Source of the DNA: Neobacillus notoginsengisoli
GTDB lineage: Bacteria; Bacillota; Bacilli; Bacillales; Cytobacillaceae
Direction of reading: 5' to 3'
NCBI RefSeq assembly: GCF_003515685.1
Contig: NZ_QWEG01000008.1
Span: forward strand, 186,001 to 250,000
DNA: 64,000 nt
Shown here: positions 7,425-14,086 of the stretch, piece by piece
Position numbering within the stretch: position 1 is the first letter of the stretch
Layout of the letters: each line of letters opens with the position of its first letter
Notes under the pieces: model-generated
What the model saw: the letters and a program-made list of their open reading frames with translations, nothing else
Database searches by the model: none
What the model was told of the DNA's origin: nothing
Translations under genes and position numbers: made by a program

Positions 7425-7982
7425 CTATGTACGTGGTCTCCAAATCCAATATCCGAAAGCTGCTGCTACACCAACAATAGGAATCCACACAAATTTCATT
7501 ATCAGCCCTGGTCCATTCAATTCTCCCGATAAATCAACGATCTTCTCGGGGGTCGAGCCTTTCCCGAGCAACTCCAAATCCTCATCCGCTTTTTCCAGCG
7601 CAGCAGTCCTGTCGCAAACCCCGGTTGTTAGTGCAGCTTCATTCTTCAACTCCGCATTGGGCTTGGCATACACAATATAGTCCTCGCCTTTTCTAAAATC
7701 AAAGCTGCATGAACTCTGAATGGATTCCAGGATTATCTGTGAGTCGGTCGGGCCCTTCCAAATCCGCTCTACCTCGAACAACGCCATTTCAACTACAACC
7801 CCAGCTTGTTTCTTTTCCTTGATTTCAATAACCTTCCCGGCAAAAACAGTACTCGACTTCTCCAAGTTCTCCGCCACAGTCAACTGCCGATCACACTTGC
7901 ACGCATAGCTTACCGAAGGAGCAGCCATAAAAGCTATTAAACTAACACATACAAACAGTGCTAAAACAAACAACCTTCGCAA
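7425..7982 (-). CDS. TIMP/NTR-like secreted protein with C-terminal membrane anchor (paralog 1)
   Basis: A 185-residue protein with a signal peptide ending in SVSYA. The mature N-terminus is CKC, as in the tissue-inhibitor-of-metalloproteinase (NTR) fold. The segment VFAGKVIEIKEKKQAGVV and the later CSFDF and TGVCDRT cysteines fit the family pattern. A C-terminal helix (FVWIPIVGVAAAFGYWIW) would anchor it outside the cell membrane. A paralog lies at 8560-9126 on the same strand, with a small exported protein between. Its role is unknown; protease inhibition is only suggested by the fold. Confidence 0.75.
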   Translation of the reverse strand: MRRLFVLALFVCVSLIAFMAAPSVSYACKCDRQLTVAENLEKSSTVFAGKVIEIKEKKQAGVVVEMALFEVERIWKGPTDSQIILESIQSSCSFDFRKGEDYIVYAKPNAELKNEAALTTGVCDRTAALEKADEDLELLGKGSTPEKIVDLSGELNGPGLIMKFVWIPIVGVAAAFGYWIWRPRT

Positions 7983-8059
7983 CGTTAACCACCTCTGTTA
8001 TGGTCGAATTCATGCCATCCATACATACTCCGGTCGGCTAATTTTTGCAAAAGCGCCCC

Positions 8060-8431
8060 CTAGTCGAATACTTCAAAAGGAACATACCACAAACTATAGA
8101 AACTAGAATAATTCTTCACCCCGACAATAGTTGTTTTTCCATCCTTCTTGAATTCAAGCCCGGAACCGTACTGCTCCGTAAATTTCCACCCCTTCTCACT
8201 CATAAATTTCTTCACAGTCGCAAAGGAGGAATCAGAAACATAAACATAGCCATACTCCGTCTCGGAAATTTTCTCATACTCACTAGTCGTAAAATCAACC
8301 TTAACAATCGCAAGAAAATGCTTCATCGGCTCTTTTTCTTGACCTAACGCCCCCCGAAGCTTCAACGGATAATAACTAACAATCAACAAAACAGCAACAA
8401 TACTCCAAATCATAACATTCTTCCTCTTCAT
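8060..8431 (-). CDS. hypothetical exported or membrane-anchored protein
   Basis: A 123-residue protein with a basic start (MKRKN) and one hydrophobic segment (VMIWSIVAVLLIVSYYPL). The soluble part includes FLAIVKVDFTTSEYEKISET and ends WYVPFEVFD. There is no lipobox cysteine. It sits between the two TIMP-like paralogs on the same strand, so the three may form one operon interrupted by repeat G. I do not recognise the family. Confidence 0.65.
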   Translation of the reverse strand: MKRKNVMIWSIVAVLLIVSYYPLKLRGALGQEKEPMKHFLAIVKVDFTTSEYEKISETEYGYVYVSDSSFATVKKFMSEKGWKFTEQYGSGLEFKKDGKTTIVGVKNYSSFYSLWYVPFEVFD

Positions 8432-8447
8432 AAATCACCAACCCCTT

Positions 8448-8519
8448 TGAGGCACGGGGACGGTTCCAGCGCTTCATTCGAGTCCCGAAAGAAGCAGTAG
8501 AACCGTCCCCGTGCTTTAC
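8448..8519. repeat. 70-bp nested palindromic repeat, copy G
   Basis: TGAGGCACGGGGACGGTTCC to AACCGTCCCCGTGCTTTAC. It lies between the second TIMP-like gene and the hypothetical exported protein gene. Confidence 0.92.
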
Positions 8520-8559
8520 CGATGCTTTCTTCACCCGAACACCACCCTCCCAACGAAAG

Positions 8560-9126
8560 CTACACCTTCCGCTTCCACGTCCAATATCCAAAACCCGCAA
8601 CGACTCCTAAAACAGGAATCCATATATATAGTGAAAGCCCCGAATTGTTTATTTCATCTTCAAGGTTGACTGCTTTTGCCGGTGCTGTTCCAGTACCGAG
8701 AATCGATAAATCTTCATTCGCTTGACCTACTAGAGCTGTTCTGTCACAAACCCCCGTTGTTAGCAAAGATTCATCCTTAAACTTCGGACTAGGCTTGGCA
8801 TAAACGATATAATTCTCACCTTCTCTAAACTGAAAGCTACATGAGTTGTGTTCAGTTGCGAGATTTACCTGCGAATTGACCGAACCTTTCCAGGTTTGAT
8901 CCACCTCGAACAATACTTTTTCAACTACAATCCCCGCCTGCTTGCCTTCCTTAATTTCTATAACCTTCCCGGAAAAAACCGCCCGTGACGACTTCAATTC
9001 CTTCTCCACAGAAGGCTTTTCGATGCATTTACAAGCATAGCCAACAGAAGGCCCCAACATCATAAACACTATGAAACTCACACAAAAAAGCAGTGGAAAA
9101 CGAAACACCCTCCGCATGTCAAACAT
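8560..9126 (-). CDS. TIMP/NTR-like secreted protein with C-terminal membrane anchor (paralog 2)
   Basis: A 188-residue protein, clearly paralogous to the product of 7425-7982. It has a signal peptide followed by CKCIEKPS, then VFSGKVIEIKEGKQAGIVVE, CSFQFREGENYIVYAKP and TGVCDRTALV. A C-terminal hydrophobic helix is followed by a basic WKRKV tail. The duplication suggests two extracellular NTR-like proteins with related but diverged targets. An alternative frame starting at 9117 is possible; the first Met gives MFDMRRVFRFPLL. Confidence 0.75.
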   Translation of the reverse strand: MFDMRRVFRFPLLFCVSFIVFMMLGPSVGYACKCIEKPSVEKELKSSRAVFSGKVIEIKEGKQAGIVVEKVLFEVDQTWKGSVNSQVNLATEHNSCSFQFREGENYIVYAKPSPKFKDESLLTTGVCDRTALVGQANEDLSILGTGTAPAKAVNLEDEINNSGLSLYIWIPVLGVVAGFGYWTWKRKV

Positions 9127-9310
9127 CCTCCTCTTCCCACTAAATAAGCAGCGGATAGTTCCACTGCTTAACTCATCTCATATTAAAATAGACGAAAGTC
9201 AATCCAAAAAGTTCTAGACAATGGATTTATTTCTTTTAGGCAAAAGAAAAACCTCAAATCACTGTCCGAACATGGGTAACTTCGGACAGAGAGGGATTTC
9301 CGCACCTTCC

Positions 9311-9364
9311 TAGCGTTTCCTTCGAGTTCCGAATGAAGCAGCAGAACCGTCCCCGTGCTTCACT
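9311..9364. repeat. 70-bp repeat, right half only (copy H)
   Basis: Only the inner palindrome and right arm remain (TTCCGAATGAAGCAGCAGAA, then CCGTCCCCGTGCTTCACT). Immediately before, at 9264-9295, lies a fragment of the TTCGGACAG repeat family (CTGTCCGAAC and TTCGGACAGAGAG). One repeat family therefore seems to have truncated or inserted next to the other. Confidence 0.8.
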
Positions 9365-9451
9365 CCAAAGCTTTGATATGGTTAGATTAGGTTAGGGTTA
9401 TTTTGTAAATTTTGTCGAAGTTGTTTGTTCGAGAGTAGGGGGGCGTTTAAG

Positions 9452-9601
9452 GTGACGAAATCAACGGACAAAGTAATTAGAGCGGGGATGTTGGTTTTTT
9501 TTCTCTTCTGTATCAGCATTCCGGTGATCGGTTTTTTGGTTTTTGTTTTTTTACTCCCGGAGGCGGGAACCCCACCTTTAATACCATGGTTATTTAAATG
9601 A
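9452..9601 (+). CDS. small membrane protein
   Basis: A 49-residue frame starting with GTG, with a GGGGGG ribosome binding site 8 nt upstream. It encodes a basic N-terminus (VTKSTDKVIRAG), then one long hydrophobic stretch broken by a proline, and ends PPLIPWLFK. It resembles the many short one-pass membrane proteins of Bacillaceae. No homology is claimed. Confidence 0.5.
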   Translation: MTKSTDKVIRAGMLVFFLFCISIPVIGFLVFVFLLPEAGTPPLIPWLFK

Positions 9602-9800
9602 AAAGAAAGCAGGTTGATTTGGAAAAATTTTTAAAGACATCTGCAAGGTTTAAGTGAGATGCTTTACAATGAACTGTGTATCTTAAATGAGATTCACTAG
9701 GAAGACTTCCACCCTGCAATGAGCAATCCATAAAGTGGCTTAAAAGGCCAAACATATGTGCAGATAGTAAAGATACACAACAATAAAAGGAGTGTTCCAA

Positions 9801-10295
9801 ATGGGCATGATTGCAAGCTTTTTCAGAATTTCTAGCGATAAACTGCAGCAACTGATATTAAACCCGAATGAAGCAACTGACCTGGTATATGAATCAGAAG
9901 AAATTGGAGAAATTGAGCTCGATATCGATAAATCGTGGCACGGCATCTATTTTCTGTTAAGCGGGGAGGCGGACCTCGATGCGCCAGCTGACGCGCATAT
10001 CGGCCGTGCCATTCTCGGCGGCCATGAGCTCGGTGGGGATCAAGGATACGGGCCGCTTCGCTACTTCAAACCAAATGAAGTCCACGAAATTTACAATGAA
10101 CTAAAGCGGGTCGCTCCAGAAGAACTCGCAAACCGCTTTGATGTGAACGAGCTGAACCGCCATGAAATCTACCCTATGAACAAACGCTGGAGCGAAAACG
10201 ACAAAGAGTACCTTATCGAAAACTACGACTTCCTGCTTCGCTACTACGAAATCGCAGCCACTAACAACGAAGCTATGCTGCTGTTCATCAATTAA
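9801..10295 (+). CDS. DUF1877 (YfbM-like) family protein
   Basis: A 164-residue protein starting MGMIASFFRIS, typical of DUF1877. It has the features WHGIYFLLSG, ILGGHELGGDQGYGPLRYF and a C-terminal YLIENYDFLLRYYEIAA. ATG at 9801 follows AAAGGAG. It is cytosolic with no known activity; YfbM-like proteins often occur near polymorphic toxin immunity loci, but no toxin gene is visible here. It is followed 14 nt later by a small helical protein gene, suggesting an operon. Confidence 0.85.
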   Translation: MGMIASFFRISSDKLQQLILNPNEATDLVYESEEIGEIELDIDKSWHGIYFLLSGEADLDAPADAHIGRAILGGHELGGDQGYGPLRYFKPNEVHEIYNELKRVAPEELANRFDVNELNRHEIYPMNKRWSENDKEYLIENYDFLLRYYEIAATNNEAMLLFIN

Positions 10296-10309
10296 AGGAA
10301 CGGATCGCT

Positions 10310-10543
10310 ATGAAGATAGAACAACTCATTTTAAAAGTATTCACCCACAAAGAACGCACAATCGCTCACGTTGAAGATTTCTTGACACGCCACTGCATCA
10401 TCCTGCCAAGGAAGGAACTCAAGTCAAAAATAAACACCCTCCTAGAAAAAGGATTAATAAAAATCCACGAAGACCCTTCAAATGGAAAAATTAACTTCCT
10501 CCACAGCACCGAAGAACTCGAGGAAGACTACTGGTTCAAGTGA
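10310..10543 (+). CDS. small winged-helix-like hypothetical protein
   Basis: A 77-residue charged protein with no membrane segment. KELKSKINTLLEKGLIKIHE looks like the recognition and wing part of a winged helix. It starts 14 nt after the DUF1877 gene with AAAGGAA upstream, so the two are probably co-transcribed. The TGA stop (10541-10543) is the first triplet of a 70-bp repeat. Function unknown. Confidence 0.65.
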   Translation: MKIEQLILKVFTHKERTIAHVEDFLTRHCIILPRKELKSKINTLLEKGLIKIHEDPSNGKINFLHSTEELEEDYWFK

Positions 10544-10610
10544 GGCAGGGGACGGTTCCAGTGCATCATTCGGCTCCCGAATGAAGCAGTAGAACCGTCC
10601 CTTTGCTTCA
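10541..10610. repeat. 70-bp nested palindromic repeat, copy I
   Basis: TGAGGCAGGGGACGGTTCC to AACCGTCCCTTTGCTTCA with inner CATTCGG/CCGAATG. Its first TGA is the stop codon of the preceding gene. Confidence 0.93.
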
Positions 10611-10617
10611 ATCTGAA

Positions 10618-10680
10618 TGTAAAGTTCTCTTTACAGTTTTATCGTTTTTTATTATGATAAGTGTAAAGAAATCTTTACAC
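10618..10680 (+). promoter_or_regulatory. autoregulatory promoter with two palindromic operators
   Basis: TTTACA (10630-10635), 17 nt and TATGAT (10653-10658) form a good sigma-A promoter. Two related palindromes bracket it. TGTAAAGTTCTCTTTACA (10618-10635) covers the -35 box, and GTGTAAAGAAATCTTTACAC (10661-10680) covers the likely start site. A half-site CGTAAAG follows. The XRE regulator encoded next is the obvious candidate to bind and repress here. Confidence 0.8.
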
Positions 10681-10698
10681 TCGTAAAGAGGTGATTTA

Positions 10699-10908
10699 GT
10701 GACTGTTATTAACCATATCAGGGAGATTCGCCTACAAAAGGGCATTACGCAGATCCAAATGGCGGAGGACTTGCAGGTGACGCGCCAAACAATCAATGCG
10801 ATTGAAAAAAACAAATACAATCCGAGCCTTGAGCTGGCGCTGAAGTTGGCGGAATACTTTAATATGCCTTTTGAAGAATTATTTTACTTGAAGAAAGAGG
10901 GGAAGTAG
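10699..10908 (+). CDS. XRE-family transcriptional regulator
   Basis: A 69-residue protein made almost entirely of one helix-turn-helix (IREIRLQKGITQIQMAEDLQ, VTRQTINAIEKNKYNPSLEL), with FNMPFEELFYLK at the end, as in small YgzD/YozG-type regulators. It starts at GTG 10699 after AAAGAGGTGA. Two matching palindromes over its promoter argue for autoregulation. The membrane protein gene 4 nt downstream is the usual partner of such regulators. Confidence 0.9.
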   Translation: MTVINHIREIRLQKGITQIQMAEDLQVTRQTINAIEKNKYNPSLELALKLAEYFNMPFEELFYLKKEGK

Positions 10909-10912
10909 CACG

Positions 10913-11323
10913 ATGGACAAAAAGAAACTCTCAATCATTACCTGGGTCGTCATCATTGTCACAATGATGATAGGGGGATTCCTGGGCATCTATTTAATCG
11001 GCAAGGAAACAGGTGAATACGACTTCGGATTAGCGACTCCTATGTTAGCCGGATTGGCCGGAGCAGTCATCCTCAATATCGTTCTGGCAAAATGGAAGAA
11101 AAAAAGGAATGGCAAAGTCCCCGAAGTCGACGAAAGAAGCCTGGTCCTCATGAAGCGCTACTTCAACATCGTCCTCTACTTCGTCCTCTTCGGAAGCGGC
11201 GCCATCCTAATCGCCCTCTACGCTATGGGCATCACCCACATAGAAACAGGCTTAATCATAGTCTACATGATGGCCCTATACCTAATCATCGGAATAGGCG
11301 CACTCATCGTCAAACGATTATAG
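10913..11323 (+). CDS. four-helix membrane protein, partner of the XRE regulator (DUF2178-like)
   Basis: A 136-residue protein with four predicted membrane helices. A basic loop KWKKKRNGKVPEVDERS lies between helices 2 and 3, resembling DUF2178/DUF3796-type proteins that are commonly co-transcribed with small XRE regulators. It starts 4 nt after the regulator stop with AGAGGGGAAG upstream. Its TAG stop directly abuts the TGAGG start of repeat J. The role is unknown. Confidence 0.75.
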   Translation: MDKKKLSIITWVVIIVTMMIGGFLGIYLIGKETGEYDFGLATPMLAGLAGAVILNIVLAKWKKKRNGKVPEVDERSLVLMKRYFNIVLYFVLFGSGAILIALYAMGITHIETGLIIVYMMALYLIIGIGALIVKRL

Positions 11324-11394
11324 TGAGGCAGGGGACGGTTCCAGTGCATCATTCGGCTCCCGAAAGAAGCAGCAGAACCGTCCCCGTGCTTCAC
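11324..11394. repeat. 70-bp nested palindromic repeat, copy J
   Basis: TGAGGCAGGGGACGGTTCC to GAACCGTCCCCGTGCTTCAC, abutting the TAG stop of the membrane protein gene. Confidence 0.93.
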
Positions 11395-11557
11395 CCGTAC
11401 TTCACGCAATAAGTATAAGAAGGTAGGAGGTTAGCCGGGCGAGGAGTTCTTGGGTTCCCCCGGAGCAGCCAGTTCCTCAACAGCTTTGTGTTAATTTCTG
11501 CGAAGTAAAAAGTCTATTTTGCGTCTCTTCGTAAGAGATGGAACGGGAGTGGTGAAA

Positions 11558-11779
11558 ATGCGCACATTTGCATTGATATTGGGAATGGTCATTGTAGGGT
11601 TTGGCTTGTTTGCTTTGGACATATTTGGATTTGCGGTTGGGTTTGGAATATTAGGTGGTTTAATGATTGAAATCCTCATAAGATTAAATGACAACGACAA
11701 ACGACTACGAAAATCTAATCCTGGACCTCGACATACTAAAAGCGAAAGAAGAAGCTGGGTGGAAAGAATTGAAGAATGA
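11558..11779 (+). CDS. small membrane protein
   Basis: A 73-residue protein with two closely spaced hydrophobic helices (ALILGMVIVGFGLFALDIF and VGFGILGGLMIEILI) and a basic C-terminus. ATG at 11558 has GGGAGTGG upstream; GTG at 11552 is a possible alternative. The TGA stop (11777-11779) is the first triplet of repeat K. No family recognised. Confidence 0.55.
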   Translation: MRTFALILGMVIVGFGLFALDIFGFAVGFGILGGLMIEILIRLNDNDKRLRKSNPGPRHTKSERRSWVERIEE

Positions 11780-11848
11780 AGCATAGGGACGGTTCCAACG
11801 CTTCTTTCGGGTCCCGAATGAAGCAGCAGAACCGTCCCCCTGCTTCAT
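11777..11848. repeat. 70-bp nested palindromic repeat, copy K
   Basis: TGAAGCATAGGGACGGTTCC to GAACCGTCCCCCTGCTTCAT with a perfect inner TTCGGGTCCCGAA. Its first TGA is the stop codon of the small membrane protein gene. Confidence 0.93.
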
Positions 11849-11863
11849 CGTAAGGGGGAGCGT

Positions 11864-12700
11864 ATGGAGGATCGGATTGGTACTGGCAAAGCGTTGCTCA
11901 TTTTGTTTTTATCGATAGTGGTTTTAGTATTCGCTCAAGGGTTAGCAGGGCTCATCTATTTAATTCCATTTCCAGGAGTGATTTTGCCCATTTTTTATGC
12001 TGCTTTGTGTGTTGTTTTGGCATATTGGGCTGTAAATCAATTATGTAAAAAGGTATTAAAACTAACTCTTCGTGAGTGCCGGATTGACAAACCAAAGATT
12101 GAAGTAAAATGGCTGGTCTGCGCATTTGTTTTGCCGATTGCTGTCATTGCACTTTTAGTATCTACCCCAGGTGAATTTGTTTATAACGATATAAAAGCCG
12201 GAGAAGCCATTAAAAACGTTATTGCAGCAATCTTTGTAGCTGGATTTGCTGCAGGAGTCGTTGAAGAGATGGCTTTTAGAGGGGTAATAATGAAAACGCT
12301 TGAAATGCGCTGGGGCAAAGGGGTTGCGATAGTCGTGCCATCTGTTATTTTCGGCCTGCTGCATGCGATAGGTTCAAATCTACACGCATTGGACTTATTG
12401 ATGTTGTTTGTCGGAGGCACCAGCGTTGGGATTATGTTCTCTTTAATTGTGTATCAAAGTGGGTCCGTCTGGAATAGTGCGATCGTGCATGGAGTATGGA
12501 ACTGTATGATGATTGGCAACGTTCTTACTATTGGTCCCTCGAATAATGAAAACTCCATTTTTTCGTATATATTATCCTCAGAATCAACCTTGCTAACAGG
12601 CGGAAAATTTGGGGTGGAAGTATCCATTGTCGCTATTTTGGGATATTTGTTTGTTATAACCCTCATCCTGTATTCAATGAAAAAGCAAACTGGCGTCTGA
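11864..12700 (+). CDS. CPBP-family intramembrane metalloprotease (CAAX prenyl protease-like)
   Basis: A 278-residue protein with about eight membrane helices and the three CPBP motifs: EEMAFRG (about residues 141-147), FGLLHA (about 165-170) and HGVWN near residue 212. These supply the glutamates and histidines of the Rce1-type active site. Bacterial members process or confer immunity to peptides, or are of unknown role. No bacteriocin gene is visible nearby. It sits between repeats K and L. Confidence 0.88.
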   Translation: MEDRIGTGKALLILFLSIVVLVFAQGLAGLIYLIPFPGVILPIFYAALCVVLAYWAVNQLCKKVLKLTLRECRIDKPKIEVKWLVCAFVLPIAVIALLVSTPGEFVYNDIKAGEAIKNVIAAIFVAGFAAGVVEEMAFRGVIMKTLEMRWGKGVAIVVPSVIFGLLHAIGSNLHALDLLMLFVGGTSVGIMFSLIVYQSGSVWNSAIVHGVWNCMMIGNVLTIGPSNNENSIFSYILSSESTLLTGGKFGVEVSIVAILGYLFVITLILYSMKKQTGV

Positions 12701-12719
12701 TCGGATATCTCCAGGGGGA

Positions 12720-12799
12720 AGCAGCGGGAAGCAGCGGGACGGTTCCAGTGCTTCTTTCGTGTCCCGAATGAAGCAGTAGAACCGTCCCCGTGCCTCACC
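12720..12799. repeat. 70-bp nested palindromic repeat, copy L
   Basis: Full arms (GCGGGACGGTTCC, GAACCGTCCCCGTGCCTCAC) around TTTCGTGTCCCGAA. The left tip GAAGCAGCGG is duplicated, and the right tip GTGCCTCACC is duplicated to 12810, suggesting slippage at the ends. Confidence 0.9.
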
Positions 12800-12861
12800 C
12801 GTGCCTCACCAAGTAAGAGTGTTTTATTGATGTTCGGTTCATACTAATACGGGTGATGTAG

Positions 12862-13791
12862 ATGTTGTGTGAGTCAAATGAGGAGTTGATTGCGCTGGTG
12901 GAGGAGGCGCGGCCTTTTACGAAGCTGGGGAAGGTTGCGGATTATATTCCGGCGCTTGGGAAAGCGAACGCGAATGATTTGTCGATTGCGATTCATTATC
13001 CGAATGGGGATTGTGTTGCGGCGGGGGATGTCGATAGGAAGATTACGCTGCAAAGCATTTCGAAGGTGATTAGTCTAGCGCTGGTGTTGATGGACCGAGG
13101 GTGCGACTATGTGTTTGAGCGGGTCGGGATGGAGCCGACGGGCGACCCGTTCAATTCGATAGCAAAATTGGAATCAAGGGGCGTGACAAAGCCATTGAAT
13201 CCGATGATCAATGCTGGTGCACTCGTTGTGACACATATGATTCCCGGAAACTCGATCGAGGAGAGGGTCCAGCGGTTGGTAGCCTTCATTCAGGAGCTGG
13301 CGGACAGTGAGAAGGTGGCGTTTAATGAGGAAGTGGCTCATTCCGAGTTCGAAACCGCCCATTTAAACCGAGCTTTGTGCTACTTTTTGAAGCAGCATGG
13401 AGTCATCAACGAGGATGTCGATCAGTTGATTGATCTGTATTCGAAGCAGTGCGCGATTGAGATGGATTGTCGGGATTTGGCCGATATTGGGCTAGTGTTT
13501 GCGATGGACGGTGTGCACCCGCGGACGGGCAAGCAAATCATCCCGTTCGATGTAGCGCGTATTTGCAAAACGTTCATGGTGACGTGCGGCATGTACAATG
13601 CATCCGGTGAGTTCGCCATTAAAATCGGCATTCCGGCAAAAAGCGGCGTTTCCGGCGGTATTATGGGGTCGGTGCCAGGCAAAGTCGGTATTGGGATTTT
13701 CGGGCCGGCACTGGATGAGAAGGGAAATAGCATCGGAGGCATCAAGCTGCTGGAGCTTCTGGCAAAAAAGTATTCGTTAAGTATGTTTTGA
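12862..13791 (+). CDS. glsA: glutaminase A
   Basis: A 309-residue cytosolic enzyme of the serine-dependent beta-lactamase-like glutaminase family, hydrolysing L-glutamine to glutamate and ammonia. Key features are the Ser-x-x-Lys nucleophile motif (LQSISKVISLAL, about residues 64-75), NPMINAGALV and the C-terminal VPGKVGIGIFGPALDEKGNS. Length equals the family norm. It is monocistronic, with a clear terminator at 13929. Ammonia production links it functionally with the urease cluster, but not by position. Confidence 0.95.
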   Translation: MLCESNEELIALVEEARPFTKLGKVADYIPALGKANANDLSIAIHYPNGDCVAAGDVDRKITLQSISKVISLALVLMDRGCDYVFERVGMEPTGDPFNSIAKLESRGVTKPLNPMINAGALVVTHMIPGNSIEERVQRLVAFIQELADSEKVAFNEEVAHSEFETAHLNRALCYFLKQHGVINEDVDQLIDLYSKQCAIEMDCRDLADIGLVFAMDGVHPRTGKQIIPFDVARICKTFMVTCGMYNASGEFAIKIGIPAKSGVSGGIMGSVPGKVGIGIFGPALDEKGNSIGGIKLLELLAKKYSLSMF

Positions 13792-13837
13792 AGTGTCAGG
13801 TGGGTGTGCGGGTCGAAACGTGCGCGGTGGAAGATGC

Positions 13838-13900
13838 GGCCCGGTTCCAGCGCTTCTTTCGGGTTCCGAATGAAGCAGTAGAACCGTCCCCGTGCTTCCC
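13838..13900. repeat. 70-bp repeat, copy M
   Basis: CCCGGTTCC to GAACCGTCCCCGTGCTTCCC around TTTCGGGTTCCGAATGAAGC. The left outer tip is degraded. Located between the glsA stop and its terminator. Confidence 0.88.
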
Positions 13901-13928
13901 TTCCTTAAAATATGCTTTTCATCAAAAG

Positions 13929-13976
13929 AAACCGCTAGGCTTTTTCCAAAAGGACAAGGCTTAGCGGTTTTTTTAA
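13929..13976 (+). terminator. intrinsic terminator after glsA
   Basis: AAACCGCTAGGC pairs with GCTTAGCGGTTT, followed by a T-run (13968-13974). Confidence 0.85.
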
Positions 13977-13978
13977 TA

Positions 13979-14010
13979 GTGAGGCACTGAAACCGTCCCC
14001 ATGCCTCACC
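13979..14010. repeat. short form of the 70-bp repeat, copy N
   Basis: GTGAGGCACTGAAACCGTCC ending in ATGCCTCACC: the outer tips pair and the left arm and core are missing, as in copies C, R and S. Confidence 0.88.
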
Positions 14011-14086
14011 AAATTCCGACGTTTTTTTGCAAAAGGATGGGGTAGAAGGGGAGTGGGGTATTAATTTCATGTGAGGAGGACGATGG

